Shown: positions 1 to 10,927 of the stretch, piece by piece
Numbering within the stretch: position 1 is the stretch's first letter
Layout of the letters: each line of letters opens with the position of its first letter
Notes under the pieces: generated by a model
Databases searched by the model: none
What the model was told of the DNA's origin: nothing
Seen by the model: the letters and a program-made list of their open reading frames with translations, nothing else
Position numbers and translations under genes: made by a program
NCBI GenBank assembly: GCA_039105265.1
Contig: JAPFFF010000037.1
Span: 372,001-436,000 of the forward strand
DNA: 64,000 nt
Source of the DNA: Tritrichomonas musculus
Taxonomy: Eukaryota; Parabasalia; Tritrichomonadida; Tritrichomonadidae
Reading direction: 5' to 3'

Positions 1-693
1 ATTGTTACGAGCATTATGAGCAGTGACAGCAGCATCATGAACGAGATTGAGAAGAAAAAGAGCCAAATGATGAATGATCCAAACATCTTTGCTTCATTCA
101 TCACGAGTCATCTCGATTCATTCCTCTCTAAGAACGCCTGGTGCTCGCCAATGATGCGCATGGTTGCCCGTAGATTCCACGCACAAGTGATGCGCTCTTT
201 TGGCACTTCTGACTTCCTTAGAGAGAGGTTCCAATTGATTCATACCGACCAAAATTTCATCAATCAAAAAAATCATTTCTTGGCAACTTTGGAGCAAAAT
301 GGTCTTGATGAAAAGGTCGCTAAGATCGTAAAATATAAGGATATTTTGGCAGCTGCTCAAACAACTGTTTTGAGAGCTTGTTTGTTCGAGAACCCGTTGG
401 AAAGTGCTAAATTGATCGTTTTGAGCTTGTTCGTGGTCGAAGATTTGTTCATTTTCGAGTTCGGTGAGCCTCCTGAAGCTAATCAACTTATGCCTTTACT
501 CGCTAATTTGTTCATATCGTCGCCAATTCCTAATCCATTGAGTTTCGGTGAGTGGCTCGCTCATTTCCTCCAGAAATTAATGCAGTCAAGACCTGAGTGG
601 TTCTCTGATGAGTCAATGATGCCCCTGGAACACTATTTCCAGTTTAATGTTTGGATTCAAGATATGCTTCAATCACTAGAAAACTCAAAGTAA
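1..693 (+). CDS. Hypothetical helical protein, 3' part (open at window start)
   Basis: The frame is open from base 1, so the gene probably begins before the window. The first in-window ATG is at 16 and would give 225 residues. The product is mostly helical, with no signal peptide, membrane segment or coiled coil that I can point to. The second half has a hydrophobic stretch around the motif AKLIVLSLFVVEDLFIFEFG, followed by a Pro-containing segment (IPNPLSFGEW). This is faintly reminiscent of the helical bundle of VPS9-type Rab5 exchange factors or a RasGAP C-terminus, but I cannot claim either. Codon use is richer in G and C than the neighbouring AT-rich DNA, as expected of an expressed gene. 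The stop is TAA followed by A, giving the TAAA seen at several genes here. I do not recognise the family. Coding status is confident; function is unknown. Confidence 0.75.
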   Translation: MVTSIMSSDSSIMNEIEKKKSQMMNDPNIFASFITSHLDSFLSKNAWCSPMMRMVARRFHAQVMRSFGTSDFLRERFQLIHTDQNFINQKNHFLATLEQNGLDEKVAKIVKYKDILAAAQTTVLRACLFENPLESAKLIVLSLFVVEDLFIFEFGEPPEANQLMPLLANLFISSPIPNPLSFGEWLAHFLQKLMQSRPEWFSDESMMPLEHYFQFNVWIQDMLQSLENSK

Positions 694-1357
694 AAAAAAA
701 ATTGAGAGAAACATCAAAAAAAAAAAATATTTTTTGATGTGCTAGTATTCTTTAGTCATAACATGTTATTTATTAATAAATCGCAAAAAAAAAATAAAAA
801 ATAAAAAAAAATGGTGCTTATTTTATTTAGTATTATTTACTAATCAAGTATCATTTGTAAATTTATTTTAAGATAGATTAAAATTAGCCAATTGTTTGTC
901 TGTTATTGACAAATTTATATAATTTGTTGAAGTATTGCAATTAAAATCGTGGAAATTAATTTGGTTGATAATGATATTTAAAGATTATGTAAAAAATTGA
1001 GTTTAGTGAAACTAATTAAGATAAAGCAAATAATACATGAAATAGCCTTGCGAAACTTTGTTGTTGCAGTTGCTTTATTATCGAAAATAAAATAAAATAA
1101 TTGGAACTGTAGATTAAAAGATTGCTTTAGCGTTAACGCGTTAAAGTTTTGCAGAAATTGAATGTTAATTGTGTCAAAGTTCTATTTCTTTAAGAAAGAG
1201 AGTAAAAAGTTTTTTTTTTATGAAAATTTTCTATAATAATTGTAACGTAATTATGCCAAGATGGTCTTTTAGTCTTATTCAATCGAAAATTTTAAATTCA
1301 ATTAATACTTAATTTTAATTGAAATTTTTCAATATAATCATTTTAAATAAAATCATA
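694..1357. other. Intergenic, A/T-rich, nothing recognised
   Basis: Contains poly-A tracts directly after the upstream stop (likely 3' UTR and polyadenylation zone) and scattered A/T runs. No open frame or RNA gene stands out. Confidence 0.6.
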
Positions 1358-1365
1358 TCATTTTG
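1358..1365 (+). promoter_or_regulatory. Initiator-like element before the small gene at 1366
   Basis: TCATTTTG lies immediately before the ATG, preceded by another TCATAT five bases upstream. This fits the trichomonad initiator consensus TCA(Y)(T/A)(T/A), which sits close to the start codon. Inferred from pattern only. Confidence 0.5.
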
Positions 1366-1611
1366 ATGGAGAATTTCCGTCCCTCGTTCCATGTGCCGGC
1401 TGTTTGGTTAACAGTCGACCGGCCCGATGGGACGGTCGAGTATTATCAACTCGATGAAGAAGGCAACCTTGTACTTAATGATGGTATTTTAGCACCTCAT
1501 CATATTGAAAAGCCAACGGAAAACCATGTAGCCTATCCAAATTACGCGCAGTGTTCTTGTTTCCAGAATACTTCCCATAATGAAAGTGAATCGAATTCTG
1601 TTTATCAATAG
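1366..1611 (+). CDS. Small hypothetical protein, 81 residues
   Basis: The start is placed on the ATG at 1366; the preceding TTG at 1363 is not a plausible eukaryotic start. The N-terminal half contains a compact beta-hairpin-like stretch (VWLTVDRPDGTVEYYQLDEE). The C-terminal half is polar, with two Cys in CSC and an Asn/Ser/Glu-rich tail. There is no signal peptide or membrane segment. An initiator-like TCATTTT abuts the start, and G+C content rises sharply inside the frame (for example the stretch encoding VDRPDGTVE), both supporting a real gene. It converges on the thioredoxin gene downstream. I do not recognise the family; it may be a lineage-specific small protein. Confidence 0.6.
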   Translation: MENFRPSFHVPAVWLTVDRPDGTVEYYQLDEEGNLVLNDGILAPHHIEKPTENHVAYPNYAQCSCFQNTSHNESESNSVYQ

Positions 1612-1899
1612 ATATGTATTATTTTTTACTAATTTTATTAATTTTTTACTTACTCTGATTTGTATTACCTAATTTCAATTAATCGATAAAATAATTGAAT
1701 AAACGAAAACAATACATCTACATGAAATTTATTTGTTTGCCTTTTTCAAAATAAAATATTTAAATTTTAAAATTTAAAGATTGTATTAGCTCTAAAAAAT
1801 TAAAGAAAAAGAAAGAAGAAGAATATTAATAAAAAAAAAAAAAAAATCTTCAAATTATCTACTATATTATTTTATTTTATTAAATTAAAAATATTCAAT

Positions 1900-2247
1900 T
1901 TAATGGAATACTTCTAAATTTTTTCGGATTTTACCAACATCTGCACCAACAACAGTAGCTACTGGATCAAGAGGGTCTTCTTTTTCACCATTTTTGAAGA
2001 ATTTAATATTTGGAATTGACATTACACTAAAGTCGTCTGCAAGATCAGGATGCTCATCAATATTTGTTTTCAAAAACTTAACATTTGGATAATCAGCTGC
2101 GATTTTTGGAAGAGCACTGCCTAATAATTTGCATGGCTGGCACCAATCAGCAAAAAAATCAACAACAACAAGGCCAGCTGTTTTGGTAATAAGATCTTTT
2201 AAATCCTTTGTGTTTCCTTTAAAGTGGGTTATATTACTTTCAGACAT
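1900..2247 (-). CDS. TRX: Thioredoxin with CQPC active site
   Basis: A 115-residue single-domain thioredoxin of normal length. The active-site motif is WCQPCK with cysteines C36 and C39, in the usual place after the VVVDFFADW strand. The cis-proline loop is present as SIP at P79. The C-terminal strand (IKFFKNGEK) and final helix complete the fold. It would reduce protein disulphides in the cytosol or hydrogenosome, together with thioredoxin reductase and peroxiredoxin. No targeting extension is obvious: MSESNITHF lacks a clear hydrogenosomal presequence. The oddity is Gln in place of the canonical Gly of CGPC. Known thioredoxins with altered inner residues have shifted redox potential, so this copy may be specialised. 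The start is supported by an initiator-like TCATTTTT eight bases upstream. Confidence 0.95.
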   Translation of the reverse strand: MSESNITHFKGNTKDLKDLITKTAGLVVVDFFADWCQPCKLLGSALPKIAADYPNVKFLKTNIDEHPDLADDFSVMSIPNIKFFKNGEKEDPLDPVATVVGADVGKIRKNLEVFH

Positions 2248-2255
2248 TTTTTATC

Positions 2256-2263
2256 AAAAATGA
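2256..2263 (-). promoter_or_regulatory. Initiator-like element of the thioredoxin gene
   Basis: On the minus strand the sequence reads TTCATTTTTGATAAAAA directly before the ATG at 2247. It matches the trichomonad initiator TCA(T)(T)(T) at the expected short distance. Confidence 0.55.
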
Positions 2264-3542
2264 ATTAACTAAAATTTTCCGTTTGTTCGAACATTTATTA
2301 TCTGAATCAGATTATTTTTTCTGAATAAAATATATCGGCCAATAAATATTCAAATAATTCGATGAGATTCCTCAAATTTGGTTATTATTTTCTGAAGATA
2401 AATGATCTAAATGAAGATGAAACTTTTTGTTAGAGCATATATTTGTATTAAAAAGTTTAAAATCGAGCAAATATTATCACAAATTTTACAGTCTATTATA
2501 AAAAAAAGTCAGATCATATCAGCCTGTAAAAGAATAATAATAAGCAAAAAAACTGATGATTATCATTTACCAGCTATTATCAAAAGAATATCTTTAATAA
2601 AAATAAATAATATATTGAATTAATAATAAAAAATCTTCGAGTTCATCTATTTAAAACATTCTAAATAGTTTGTTGTTTTGCATTTTCAGATCATATATAG
2701 CCAGCTATATATGATTTCTTTTTTGGTGACTTAAATTGTTTTTCTATTCTTTCACCGCCCTAGAACATTATTGTATGATTGAATTCCAGAAGTAACAGAT
2801 CATGCGAAAATGTATGTTATTTGTGCATATAGCAAAATTAATTAATCACAATCGAAGTAAATTCTGCGTAATTTAATACTTTCGTGAACTTTTGTGATTT
2901 TCTTGCCATTGATGAGAAAATAGAGATATAAGTTTGAGCATTTTCTTGGTCCATCTATTCAATTCCAATTTTGATTTTAGATCAATAATTCTATATCATC
3001 TTGATCTTCGTTCAAGAAAGATTGAATAGAAGTAGTGTCATTCTGTAGCCAAAAAATGTGAGTTAAATTATTCATATAATGGTCAATCAAAATACTGTTG
3101 ATCAGTTTTAGAACTTTTAACACAAGTTTAAAGCTCCATAATAATGGTTGATGGCATTATTTATATTTCAGGTTCTTTGCCCATGTTTTCAACGAGATTT
3201 GGTAATTCAAATTTCGGATAAATATTTTTTGCAATCACTTGCAAGAGAGATTGTGTCTCAACTTTTTGAGAGATAAAATTGAAAGAAAAATATATTTCTT
3301 TTTGAGAGATAAAATTGAAAGAATAAGACGATAAACCTGTCGACATCAGGATAAACCGATTAACGTTATTCAAAAAAATTGATAAAACTTAATGAATCGA
3401 TTTAAAATTGCATTCAAATATCAATTCAATAAAGTTGAAGTAGTGGACATAGAAACTATTCAATTTTTTTGATATCGACAACTTTTTAAGATATTTTTAA
3501 AAAGTTGAAAATTTTCAAATTTGATTCTTTCATTTTTATATT
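2264..3542. other. Intergenic with a perfect inverted repeat and a 26-base direct repeat
   Basis: An A/T-rich spacer. A 12-base-arm inverted repeat with a 2-base spacer lies at 2690-2715 (arms ATCATATATAGC / GCTATATATGAT). A 26-base tandem-like duplication lies at 3262-3323. A 70-codon frame at 2411-2623 is A/T-driven and not convincing as a gene. No RNA gene seen. Confidence 0.5.
3262..3323. repeat. Two copies of a 26-base direct repeat, 36-base period
   Basis: Copies at 3262-3287 and 3298-3323 are identical by eye (beginning CTTTTTGAGAGATAAAATTG), separated by ten A/T-rich bases. A small local duplication of no evident function. Confidence 0.8.
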
Positions 3543-3881
3543 ATGCAAGCTATTGATTACACAGCCAAAATACAAGCTTTACCAATGATAACTGACTTTG
3601 AAGGAACAGAAGAAGAAGTTGAAGATTTTTATTATGCAACAAATCAAGAAGAGCTCATATATGCAAATACATTTTGTAAGCAAATAGGTGTTTTATGCAC
3701 ATATTTGAGAACTGAATACTTGAACGTATCGTATGGAAGAATTGGAAATTTATTTGGGAAATCTCGCTCTACTGTTTACGATCAATATAAAAATTATATG
3801 AGAGGCGAAGGGATAAATGGAAGACCTCCTTCACTTACACAAGAAGAAATGGAATATCTAGTTTTTATTTTCAATTTTTGA
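3543..3881 (+). pseudogene. N-terminal fragment of a pogo/Tigger-like (DDE_1) transposase
   Basis: An open frame of 112 codons. It contains a helix-turn-helix-like segment (VSYGRIGNLFGKSRSTVYDQ) followed by a GRPPSLTQEE linker. That order is typical of the DNA-binding N-terminus of the pogo-type transposases that are very abundant in T. vaginalis. The catalytic DDE region is missing: the frame stops soon after the linker and the downstream DNA has no continuation in any frame. An initiator-like TCATTTTTATATT precedes the ATG. It could in principle be a domesticated small DNA-binding protein, but the genomic setting, with relics on both sides, favours a truncated transposon gene. A fragment of the catalytic half of the same type occurs at 46653. 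Confidence 0.55.
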
Positions 3882-4134
3882 AATAATTGTTTTGGTATTT
3901 GGTCTATGTGTAACTATTTGAATTAATATTTACCAATTATGTTTTAAAAATATAATAGCTATTCATTACATTCTTCTTCTTCTTCGAACAATTTATTAAT
4001 TTTTTCTATATCATTTGTAAATTGTTGATCTGGATCCATATTTTAAATATTTTCCTTTGATTCATTAAAGTTGGTTATTTCTCTAGAGATGATCCTACGG
4101 CCATAGTGAAAGTGTTTATCTGTGCAATGAATTC

Positions 4135-4599
4135 TTAATGAACCAATTCCCATAATATCAATCCATGAAATAAATTCCTGTAGAAAGAGATCAGAAATTC
4201 TTTGTATTCTCCATAAATAGATGATTTCAATAATCTTTCTATAATTAATTGTGGTTCTACATCAAATATGTATTCATGTGTATGTATGGCAGGATTGTAG
4301 TGTGTGCCCCCAACAGAATATCTAGTTTTTCTTTTAATTGGATTTTTAAGCCTATTTGAAATATCGGCAATAATATTGCTTCTTACTATACTTCTAATAG
4401 TATTTTCTAATGTGTCACTTCCATGGGTCATCCCTCGAATCACACCATGGAAGTGCTCCTGCAGCATCGTTCCATATTTTGCGAATATAAAAATACCTTC
4501 GCTCTCTTTGAATTCTTTATAAATTAGTACGCATGTGGCAAAGCCTCGCTTAATCGCCAATTGTGGCATTATTTCTGATTTTGAATGCATAAATGACAC
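4135..4599 (-). pseudogene. C-terminal transposase-like fragment
   Basis: A 154-codon frame. It holds a block EHFHGVIRGMTHGSDTLENT followed by an R-x-IVRSNI segment and an RTRYSVGGTHYNP segment. The spacing of the E-x-FHG-x-x-R block resembles the final acidic-residue region of RNase H-like transposases; the decayed element at 7330-9523 has the analogous EHKFGYAR block. No start-proximal domain is present and there is no plausible upstream extension, so I read it as the surviving 3' part of a DNA-transposon gene. It faces the HTH fragment at 3543 but is on the other strand, so the two need not belong together. The family assignment is inference. Confidence 0.4.
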
Positions 4600-5945
4600 A
4601 TTGCAGAAGAAATAATCATGTTTCTTTTCCCACTATGTTGTTATTGAAACATTCGTTCCAACAAGTAATGGGAAATAGAAATAAAGCCAAATCAAAATTC
4701 CCACTACTAATTACATTTTTAAAAATCTGGAAATTAAATAATTCAATGGGAAATGTATCCCGTAGCTTACTGTGGACAGATTTGAGCATTTTCAATAAAT
4801 AATTCACTAATTTTAGTCTTTATTAAATCTAAAGTCTCTGAATTTGCTTTTCCAGTTTGATGATATATATATATAATTTTATTTCACTTGTCATTATCAT
4901 TATATATGAGTTGTTTCTCTTTTTAGCATCAATAGAAAAGATATTATTTTGATTTCTTTTTTATGTCAATCTAAATAATTAGTATATTATTAAAAAAAAA
5001 AAAAAGAGTTTCTCAAAAAAGGTGATTAAATATGATTTTGGTAAACATAAAAGAAAGGTCAAGAAATGCTTAACCTATTCAATGAAACTTATTCATTCTT
5101 GCACTGATATATATTAAAAAAGATTGGAATTTAATCAAAAAGTTTTTGATAGAATTTTCTGAGCAAGCCGTTTACTGTAAACTTGAGTCATTTAAGGGCG
5201 TCCGTCCCAAAAATGTTGTAAACTTGTCAATATTGAATAAACTCATAGAATACATCTTTCAATACTTCCAAATTATGAAAAAGTTTAGGTAAAAAATGAT
5301 GATATTTGTCCTAAACGATCAAAAAACGATTATTTTTTTAGACCAATAAAATTTTTCAAAAAAAAATTTTAAATTAAAATGTTAAAATAATGCATAAAAA
5401 TATTTTTTTTAATATATCATCAATCTATAAATAATAGATATTTTATTTTCTCCAAAATATAATTTATTCTTCAACTTTTTTTACTCCAAAAAAGATTAAA
5501 ATGTTTGAGAAATCTCAATGAATTCTGATCATTGAATTGGACGTACATCCTTAAGCAGGAATCTCTCAGTTATCAATTTATATTTGAAAAATAATATGCA
5601 ATTAAATTACAAATAGCATAAATTAAATGAAAACTAATAGAAAAACCATTTTCTCTTTTTCACATCATTCACGAATACTTTTATATGTCATTTAGTGCGA
5701 GTTAGCATGATACCTAGGTACCATGATAAACCTCGAAAATTGAGTTCTACGTCGCTGGCTAGAGGTACCTTAAACAAGTCATAAAAAGGCAGTGATTTTT
5801 TATTTTTTTAACCTGTTCTTTAAGAAGGTTCTCCGCTCCTTTGAATTTTAAAGTAATTTTGAAAGTTTTTATGAGGGTGCTCCAGGCCTAGTAAATTTGG
5901 ATCATAAATCAAGGTTAAATTATGAGGTTTATACGCCCTTTCTTT

Positions 5946-5983
<38 letters not shown>

Positions 5984-6103
5984 AGTGGTGGACAATCTCA
6001 AATTCTGCTTAATGGATTGATGCAAAAGAGGTGGAAAAGCTATAAGAATACTCAGGGGAAAATTGAAAATATATTTAGAATAATCAAGAAATACATGAAA
6101 AAA
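4600..6103. other. Non-coding, A/T-rich, with transposon-like debris
   Basis: No gene supported. Imperfect inverted ends TTAAGGGCGTCCGTCCC (near 5189) and a complementary copy near 5540-5556 bracket about 370 bases and may mark a decayed short element. A long T run occupies 5950-5982. The 82-codon frame crossing that run (5897-6145) includes the T run itself and is not a credible gene as a whole, though its tail leads into the inverted duplication at 6104. Confidence 0.4.
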
Positions 6104-6616
6104 ATACTTGTCACATATGTAGGAAATGAACTATTGCATATTTAATCTTTTATGAAGTTTTTTAATCCATTCATGAAAAAGAAAAAAATAAATTAAATAT
6201 AGAAATTATTATCATATGTTTTGATCATACATCAAATATACAGAAGTCATTTCTGTATGCATTGATCACGCTACAAATATGATAAAACAGTTAATCTGTT
6301 GAGGAGTTCGAGTTCCACTCTTAACAGCCTGGCCATTCCATCTACGATTTTTAGTTTGGAGACGCAAAAGCCGAACTAATATTAGAAATCACAACCGATG
6401 TCAAGTGATTAGATGGATTAAATGCTTTTGCCATATTAGTAGCATGGTCTGTACAAACTGAAATAACTTTGGTATATTGGATGCGTGATCAGAACATATG
6501 GCGATAATTTCTATATCTAATTTATTATTTTCTAATTCTTTTTCATTGAATTGATAAAAAAACTTCATGAAAGATTAAATATGCAATATTTAATCTTTTG
6601 CATATGTAGCAAGTAT
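6104..6616. repeat. Inverted duplication of a transposase-like fragment
   Basis: Two arms of about 200 bases, at 6104-6300 and 6412-6616, are inverted copies of one another with roughly four in five positions matching by eye, around a spacer of about 110 bases. Matching landmarks are ATACTTG...CACATATG at the outer ends, TTGCATATTTAATCTTT, and GATCA-x-GC near the inner ends. Read from the right arm (minus strand), a segment encodes VCTDHATNMAKAFNPSNH, resembling the D-x-A-x-N-M motif of RNase H-type (hAT-like) transposases. The left arm keeps VCIDHATNM. Both copies are broken by stops and shifts. Confidence 0.6.
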
Positions 6617-7329
6617 CTATTTCGAGAGATGAAAATAATATCAAAGAAACATTAGATGATTACAATATAAATGGTGAACAAGAAGAGCTGCTTGAAAAGA
6701 AAATGACTGATCAGATTTTTATAATTTTAATAAAAATGAATAAACAAACATAATGTATTGTTTTGGTGAATTTTAGAAAGGATTTGTCTTGTCAATCTTG
6801 TAAAAACAATATATTAATAATAATTATGATTTCGGATTTATGTAAGTATTTTATTAAACTGCAAGGGCATTTGAAAAAATATTCATGTATATATGTTAAA
6901 TAAATGTATCATTATTAGGATTAATTTTTTTTAATTAGAATATTTCAACTTTTTGTGAAAAAAATTGAATATTTAAGATATTTAATGAAAAAAAAAAAAA
7001 AAAAAAAATGAATACCTGATTTGCCAATACCTCTTAAAAATATATATATTTAAATTCTTTATATACCAATGAAAATTATAATGTTTTGAAGTTATTTGAT
7101 TAATTATTCATATAAATCCAAACGATTTAAAATGTTTCGTTTGTTTTCATAGTTTTAAAAATTTTTCTTTTTTTTCATTGGTTTTATGAGAATTACTCAA
7201 TTAAGTAATAGTTTTAATTTGTATATTTAAATAGTTTTAAAATAATATAAATCATATATTATAATTTTAAAAAAATGTTATATCTAAATATCATTTAAAT
7301 TTCAATTGTTTTATAAAGCCAAAACTATT
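6617..7329. other. Non-coding, A/T-rich
   Basis: Homopolymer A runs (near 6990-7010) and short A/T motifs only. Nothing identifiable. Confidence 0.5.
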
Positions 7330-9523
7330 ATTAATTTGGAAATTTTATTCGTTTTGCTGAATCATATCGATCAAAACCAAATATTTGTCAAGATTTTCTA
7401 TGATCCAATCATATATTTCGCATTTCTTTGTTTGTTTGTTTAGAACAAAAATGCAATTAGGATCATTTTCTTGTATATATTTAATAATTTGGACAAGATG
7501 CATTTAATTTAGCTTTCCTCTCAATTTTTCAATGAAAATTTGATCAAATAATTCTTTTCTTTGCATATAATTATATGTTTTACGGTTTGGAATATTAACT
7601 GGTTTTCCAGTAATCAGTGCTTTCGCTCGTTTACAATTTTCGGTTCCATATGAAAAAGTATTTAATGTAATTATTCTTTACTTTTTCTTTCTCGGTTTGA
7701 CATCTTCTAAAAATGTTTTAATAAATTTTTGGTCCAATAAATTACATCATCATCATTTATCATCCAAACCGAATCTAGAGGAAATCCAGCTTTGATGAGA
7801 AATGTTTTTGCCACATCGCATGGCGAATATGGAAGGTCAAAATTGTATTCTTTTACTTGACTTGATGTTTCAATTGATTGAATTGAAACTCCATAATTAT
7901 TTGTTCTGCCTCTAATTTTTTCAGCTTCTATGTTAAAATTATTGATTTCTTCAATTTTTCATTCTTTTTGTTCTTTTTGAATAGATGATATCACCAAGAT
8001 AAATCTTGAAAGAGTGTTTATATCATTTGATTTAACTCTGGCATAACCAAATTTATGTTCTAGCGGTCCAGTACTATTTGAAGAAAAATGATAATTTTTT
8101 GTGTTATTCATTATTTGAAGATGTGCATGTATTGTATTAGAGAATTCAATCATTAACTCTTTTGTATAGAAAAAAACATCTTTTTCATTGCCATATTTTC
8201 TTTGTCTTAATTCTATATTTCCATTTATCCACATATTATAATAATAAAGCATAAAAAATAGAGAGTATTGAAGAAAGAAATTAATAATTGAATTCAATAT
8301 TTTCATTATAAAGTGCTATCATTGAAACAGTAATAGGAAACCAATATCCTGCTGCTGAGAAAAGTTCTGCTTTCATTAATTTCAGCAAGTTTTTAGTTTT
8401 AAAAAGTTCCATTGGAAGTTTGTCATTCATTTTGGTGTACTTTTCATTACACCGTACAACTTGGCCCAATTCCTTCAAAATCAATTTAAGATCATCACAT
8501 AAAATAGGTGCAGATTCTAAATTAAATCCTGAGTGTATGATTGAAGATAAAAGACGATATCTCAATCTTTTGATTAAATGGAGGAAATCAGAGACAACAC
8601 GCATCGCATTTAATTTAAAATCTATTCACTAAAATTAATCTATTAAAATATGATTTGAAATAATTATAGTGAAGCAGCCTATCACCATCAAAGACAAAAG
8701 ATTTTATCAAAATTCTCATGTTGTTGGCAATTTTCCGAATTTTATATAATAAATCAACAATTTCTGCTGAAACTTTTCCATTTGGAGAAGGACGAATAAA
8801 AACAAAAAACGGTTTATATCGTAAATCATAGGGTTGAATTTGAAAGACAAAACTTGCCTTGATTATTTTGCTCCAATTTAAATCTAGAAATGTTTGAAAT
8901 GATGATGGAGATTTTGAAAAATGATAAAAAGATTTTTTTGGTAAGCAAATATCTTTTTCATTCGAAGTTGAAAAACCAGAAAAACAAACCTCAATTGTTA
9001 TTTTAAATTCTGGCTTAAAATAAAGCGCATCAACCTCTAAACATGCGTTAATTAATAAACTTTTTGATATATGAAATTTTTCTTTCCGCATATTGATAAT
9101 ATCATTAATACCTTTTAAATCTGTGATTTTTTGAGGAATATCTGAAATTGAGTCTCGAAATCTTTCATCAATATAGGAACTTGATGGAAAGGGTAAATTA
9201 TTTGCTAGTATTTCATATGCTTTAGATGATACTAATTTAATTTGTAAGGCTAAATTAATGGTTTCTGGTTTGCAATCTTTATTTTTTGAATTTTTGTTTT
9301 GAGCATTGAGAAATAAGTCATTTAAAATGATATTTTCCTCTAAAGTTTTATTTATATCTGAGTGCACTAAACTATCCAGTCTTTGTTTTAGCAATTGGTT
9401 CTCTTTTCTTAAATGTTGAATCTGGTTGTTCAGCAAAGTCATCCTTTTCTCTTGAGAATTTTCTTCATGCACTTCTTTTTTCTCTTGTTATGCTTGTCGT
9501 GCACCTTTTAATTGATCATCCAT
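7330..9523 (-). pseudogene. Decayed P-element-like transposase gene
   Basis: The original start is probably the ATG at 9523 (minus strand), which is preceded by an initiator-like TTCATTTTTA. The frame then meets a TAA at codon 12 and continues as a 285-codon frame. That frame begins with a leucine-zipper-like coiled coil (LRKENQLLKQRL) and an L-A-L-Q-I-K/SSKAYEIL block typical of P-type transposases. A frame change near 8610 leads to DFLHLIKRLRYRLLSS, the characteristic D-x-x-HL-x-K-R helix. Another change near 8290 leads to STGPLEHKFGYARVKSND, the final acidic block. Weaker coding can be followed to about 7330 through several stops. No THAP zinc finger is visible at the N-terminus, unlike animal P elements. 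No terminal inverted repeats could be fixed. Clearly a dead copy. Confidence 0.65.
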
Positions 9524-10533
9524 TAAAAATGAAGCGTTTTTGGCGGGATTATTGCATGCAAATATTTGAATTATTTTCAACACCAATTTAAAAAATTCAA
9601 ATATCAAAAAATCATCAAGACGGTTTTCTTTACATTTTTAAATATATATCAGATATTTATTTAATTGAATCATATTTAATTATGAACTTTTAAAAATCAG
9701 AAATTTTTTAGATAAAAAAAATTTAATAATGGCCTAAAAAAATTATAAAATTTTAAATGAAAAAGTTTCACGTAAAATTTTACATCAATATCTTTTTATA
9801 TAATAAAATAAAAAGAAAAAATGATCATTAACTATAATATACAATTTATTTTTAATATTATTTTTGACATATCTCTTTTTTTAATAAACGCTTTTACATT
9901 GTTCATTTCAAATGAATGAGAAATGGATTATTGGATTGGCGGCTAAATTTAAATGAATAATTCTATGCATTTTATATGAATTACAAATAGGACAATAAAC
10001 GTATACTAGAGAGTATAAAGAAAGAATTATTTAAATGTCTAAAAAATATATTTTATTGAATGATTTTTTATTTTTTCAAAAATTTATTCAAAATAAAAAC
10101 TCAATTTTTTTGCATACATTAGCTTAAGAGTAGCACTATTGAGACTGTATATGTATACACTCATAATACTATTTAACATATGAATATAGAAGGTATTGGC
10201 AATATAATGATAAAAAAAATTCATTTTATTGTTTTAATATAATAATATAATAAAAAAAATTCGAAAATATATGATAAAGATATATTTCTTTAATTTTTAT
10301 ATTATTATTTTTTATAGCTCATAATATGATGCATTTATTTATATTTAATATTTATGCTTAGTTGTTCTATGATGAGATATGAAAAAATCTTTTCCCAAAA
10401 TAAAATGTAATTTTTACCATCTATAAACAAACCAATGATATAATTCATATATATTTGTAATAAGAAGCTTTCATATTATCCAAAACATATTCAAAATATT
10501 TCAAAAAGGAACTGATTAATATTTCAAGCAGCT
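9524..10533. other. Non-coding, A/T-rich
   Basis: Only A/T-rich sequence with no convincing frame, repeat or RNA gene. The first bases may be the promoter of the dead transposase gene to the left. Confidence 0.5.
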
Positions 10534-10920
10534 CTGAACAAGATAAATTGCATAAGATATCCATCATTTTTCGTTTGGGCTTCATTCATCATAAATGGAT
10601 GCCATTACATTGAAATTGATGCATCATTTTATGGAACAAAACCTTAGTCATATTGAGTAACACACGCTATATATTTCAATGAATCAATTTTTGTTTTATT
10701 AGCATTACTTCAATAGAAAATTACAGAACTGTATCAATTTAGAGTTCGTGATATACATAAATATAGCAAGTACGAGATTCATTGGGATCAAAAGGTTGAT
10801 TTGCTTGATTCTGAAAAGTCTTATTGTGAATAGACATGGTATACCTAAATCAAGACAAATACGGTATCCCCATTCTGTTTCATTTAATGGAAAATGTAGG
10901 AATTCATCAAATTTTGTAGT
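10534..10920 (+). pseudogene. Short relic of a DDE (MULE-like?) transposase
   Basis: A broken frame containing GCHYIEIDASFYGTKP. This resembles the first catalytic-Asp block (IEID-A/S-FY-x-x-KPY) of a DDE transposase family common in trichomonads. The frame hits a stop directly after KP, and only scattered coding-like sequence follows up to the neighbouring small gene. The element class is uncertain. Confidence 0.35.
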
Positions 10921-10927
10921 TTTAAAT

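Noticed and set aside
2411-2623. 70-codon Lys/Ile-rich frame
   Set aside because: A/T-driven composition, no initiator motif, no family resemblance.
5189-5556. Possible short element with TTAAGG...CGTCC ends
   Set aside because: The ends match at only about 13 of 16 positions and there is no further internal structure. Kept only as a note in the intergenic entry.
5897-6145. 82-codon plus frame with a poly-Phe stretch
   Set aside because: The Phe run is just a T homopolymer. Only its tail is of interest, as part of the inverted duplication.
6296-6325. GAGTTCGAGTTCCACTC resembling a tRNA B box
   Set aside because: No acceptor stem, A box or cloverleaf could be drawn around it, and it lies in the spacer of the inverted duplication.
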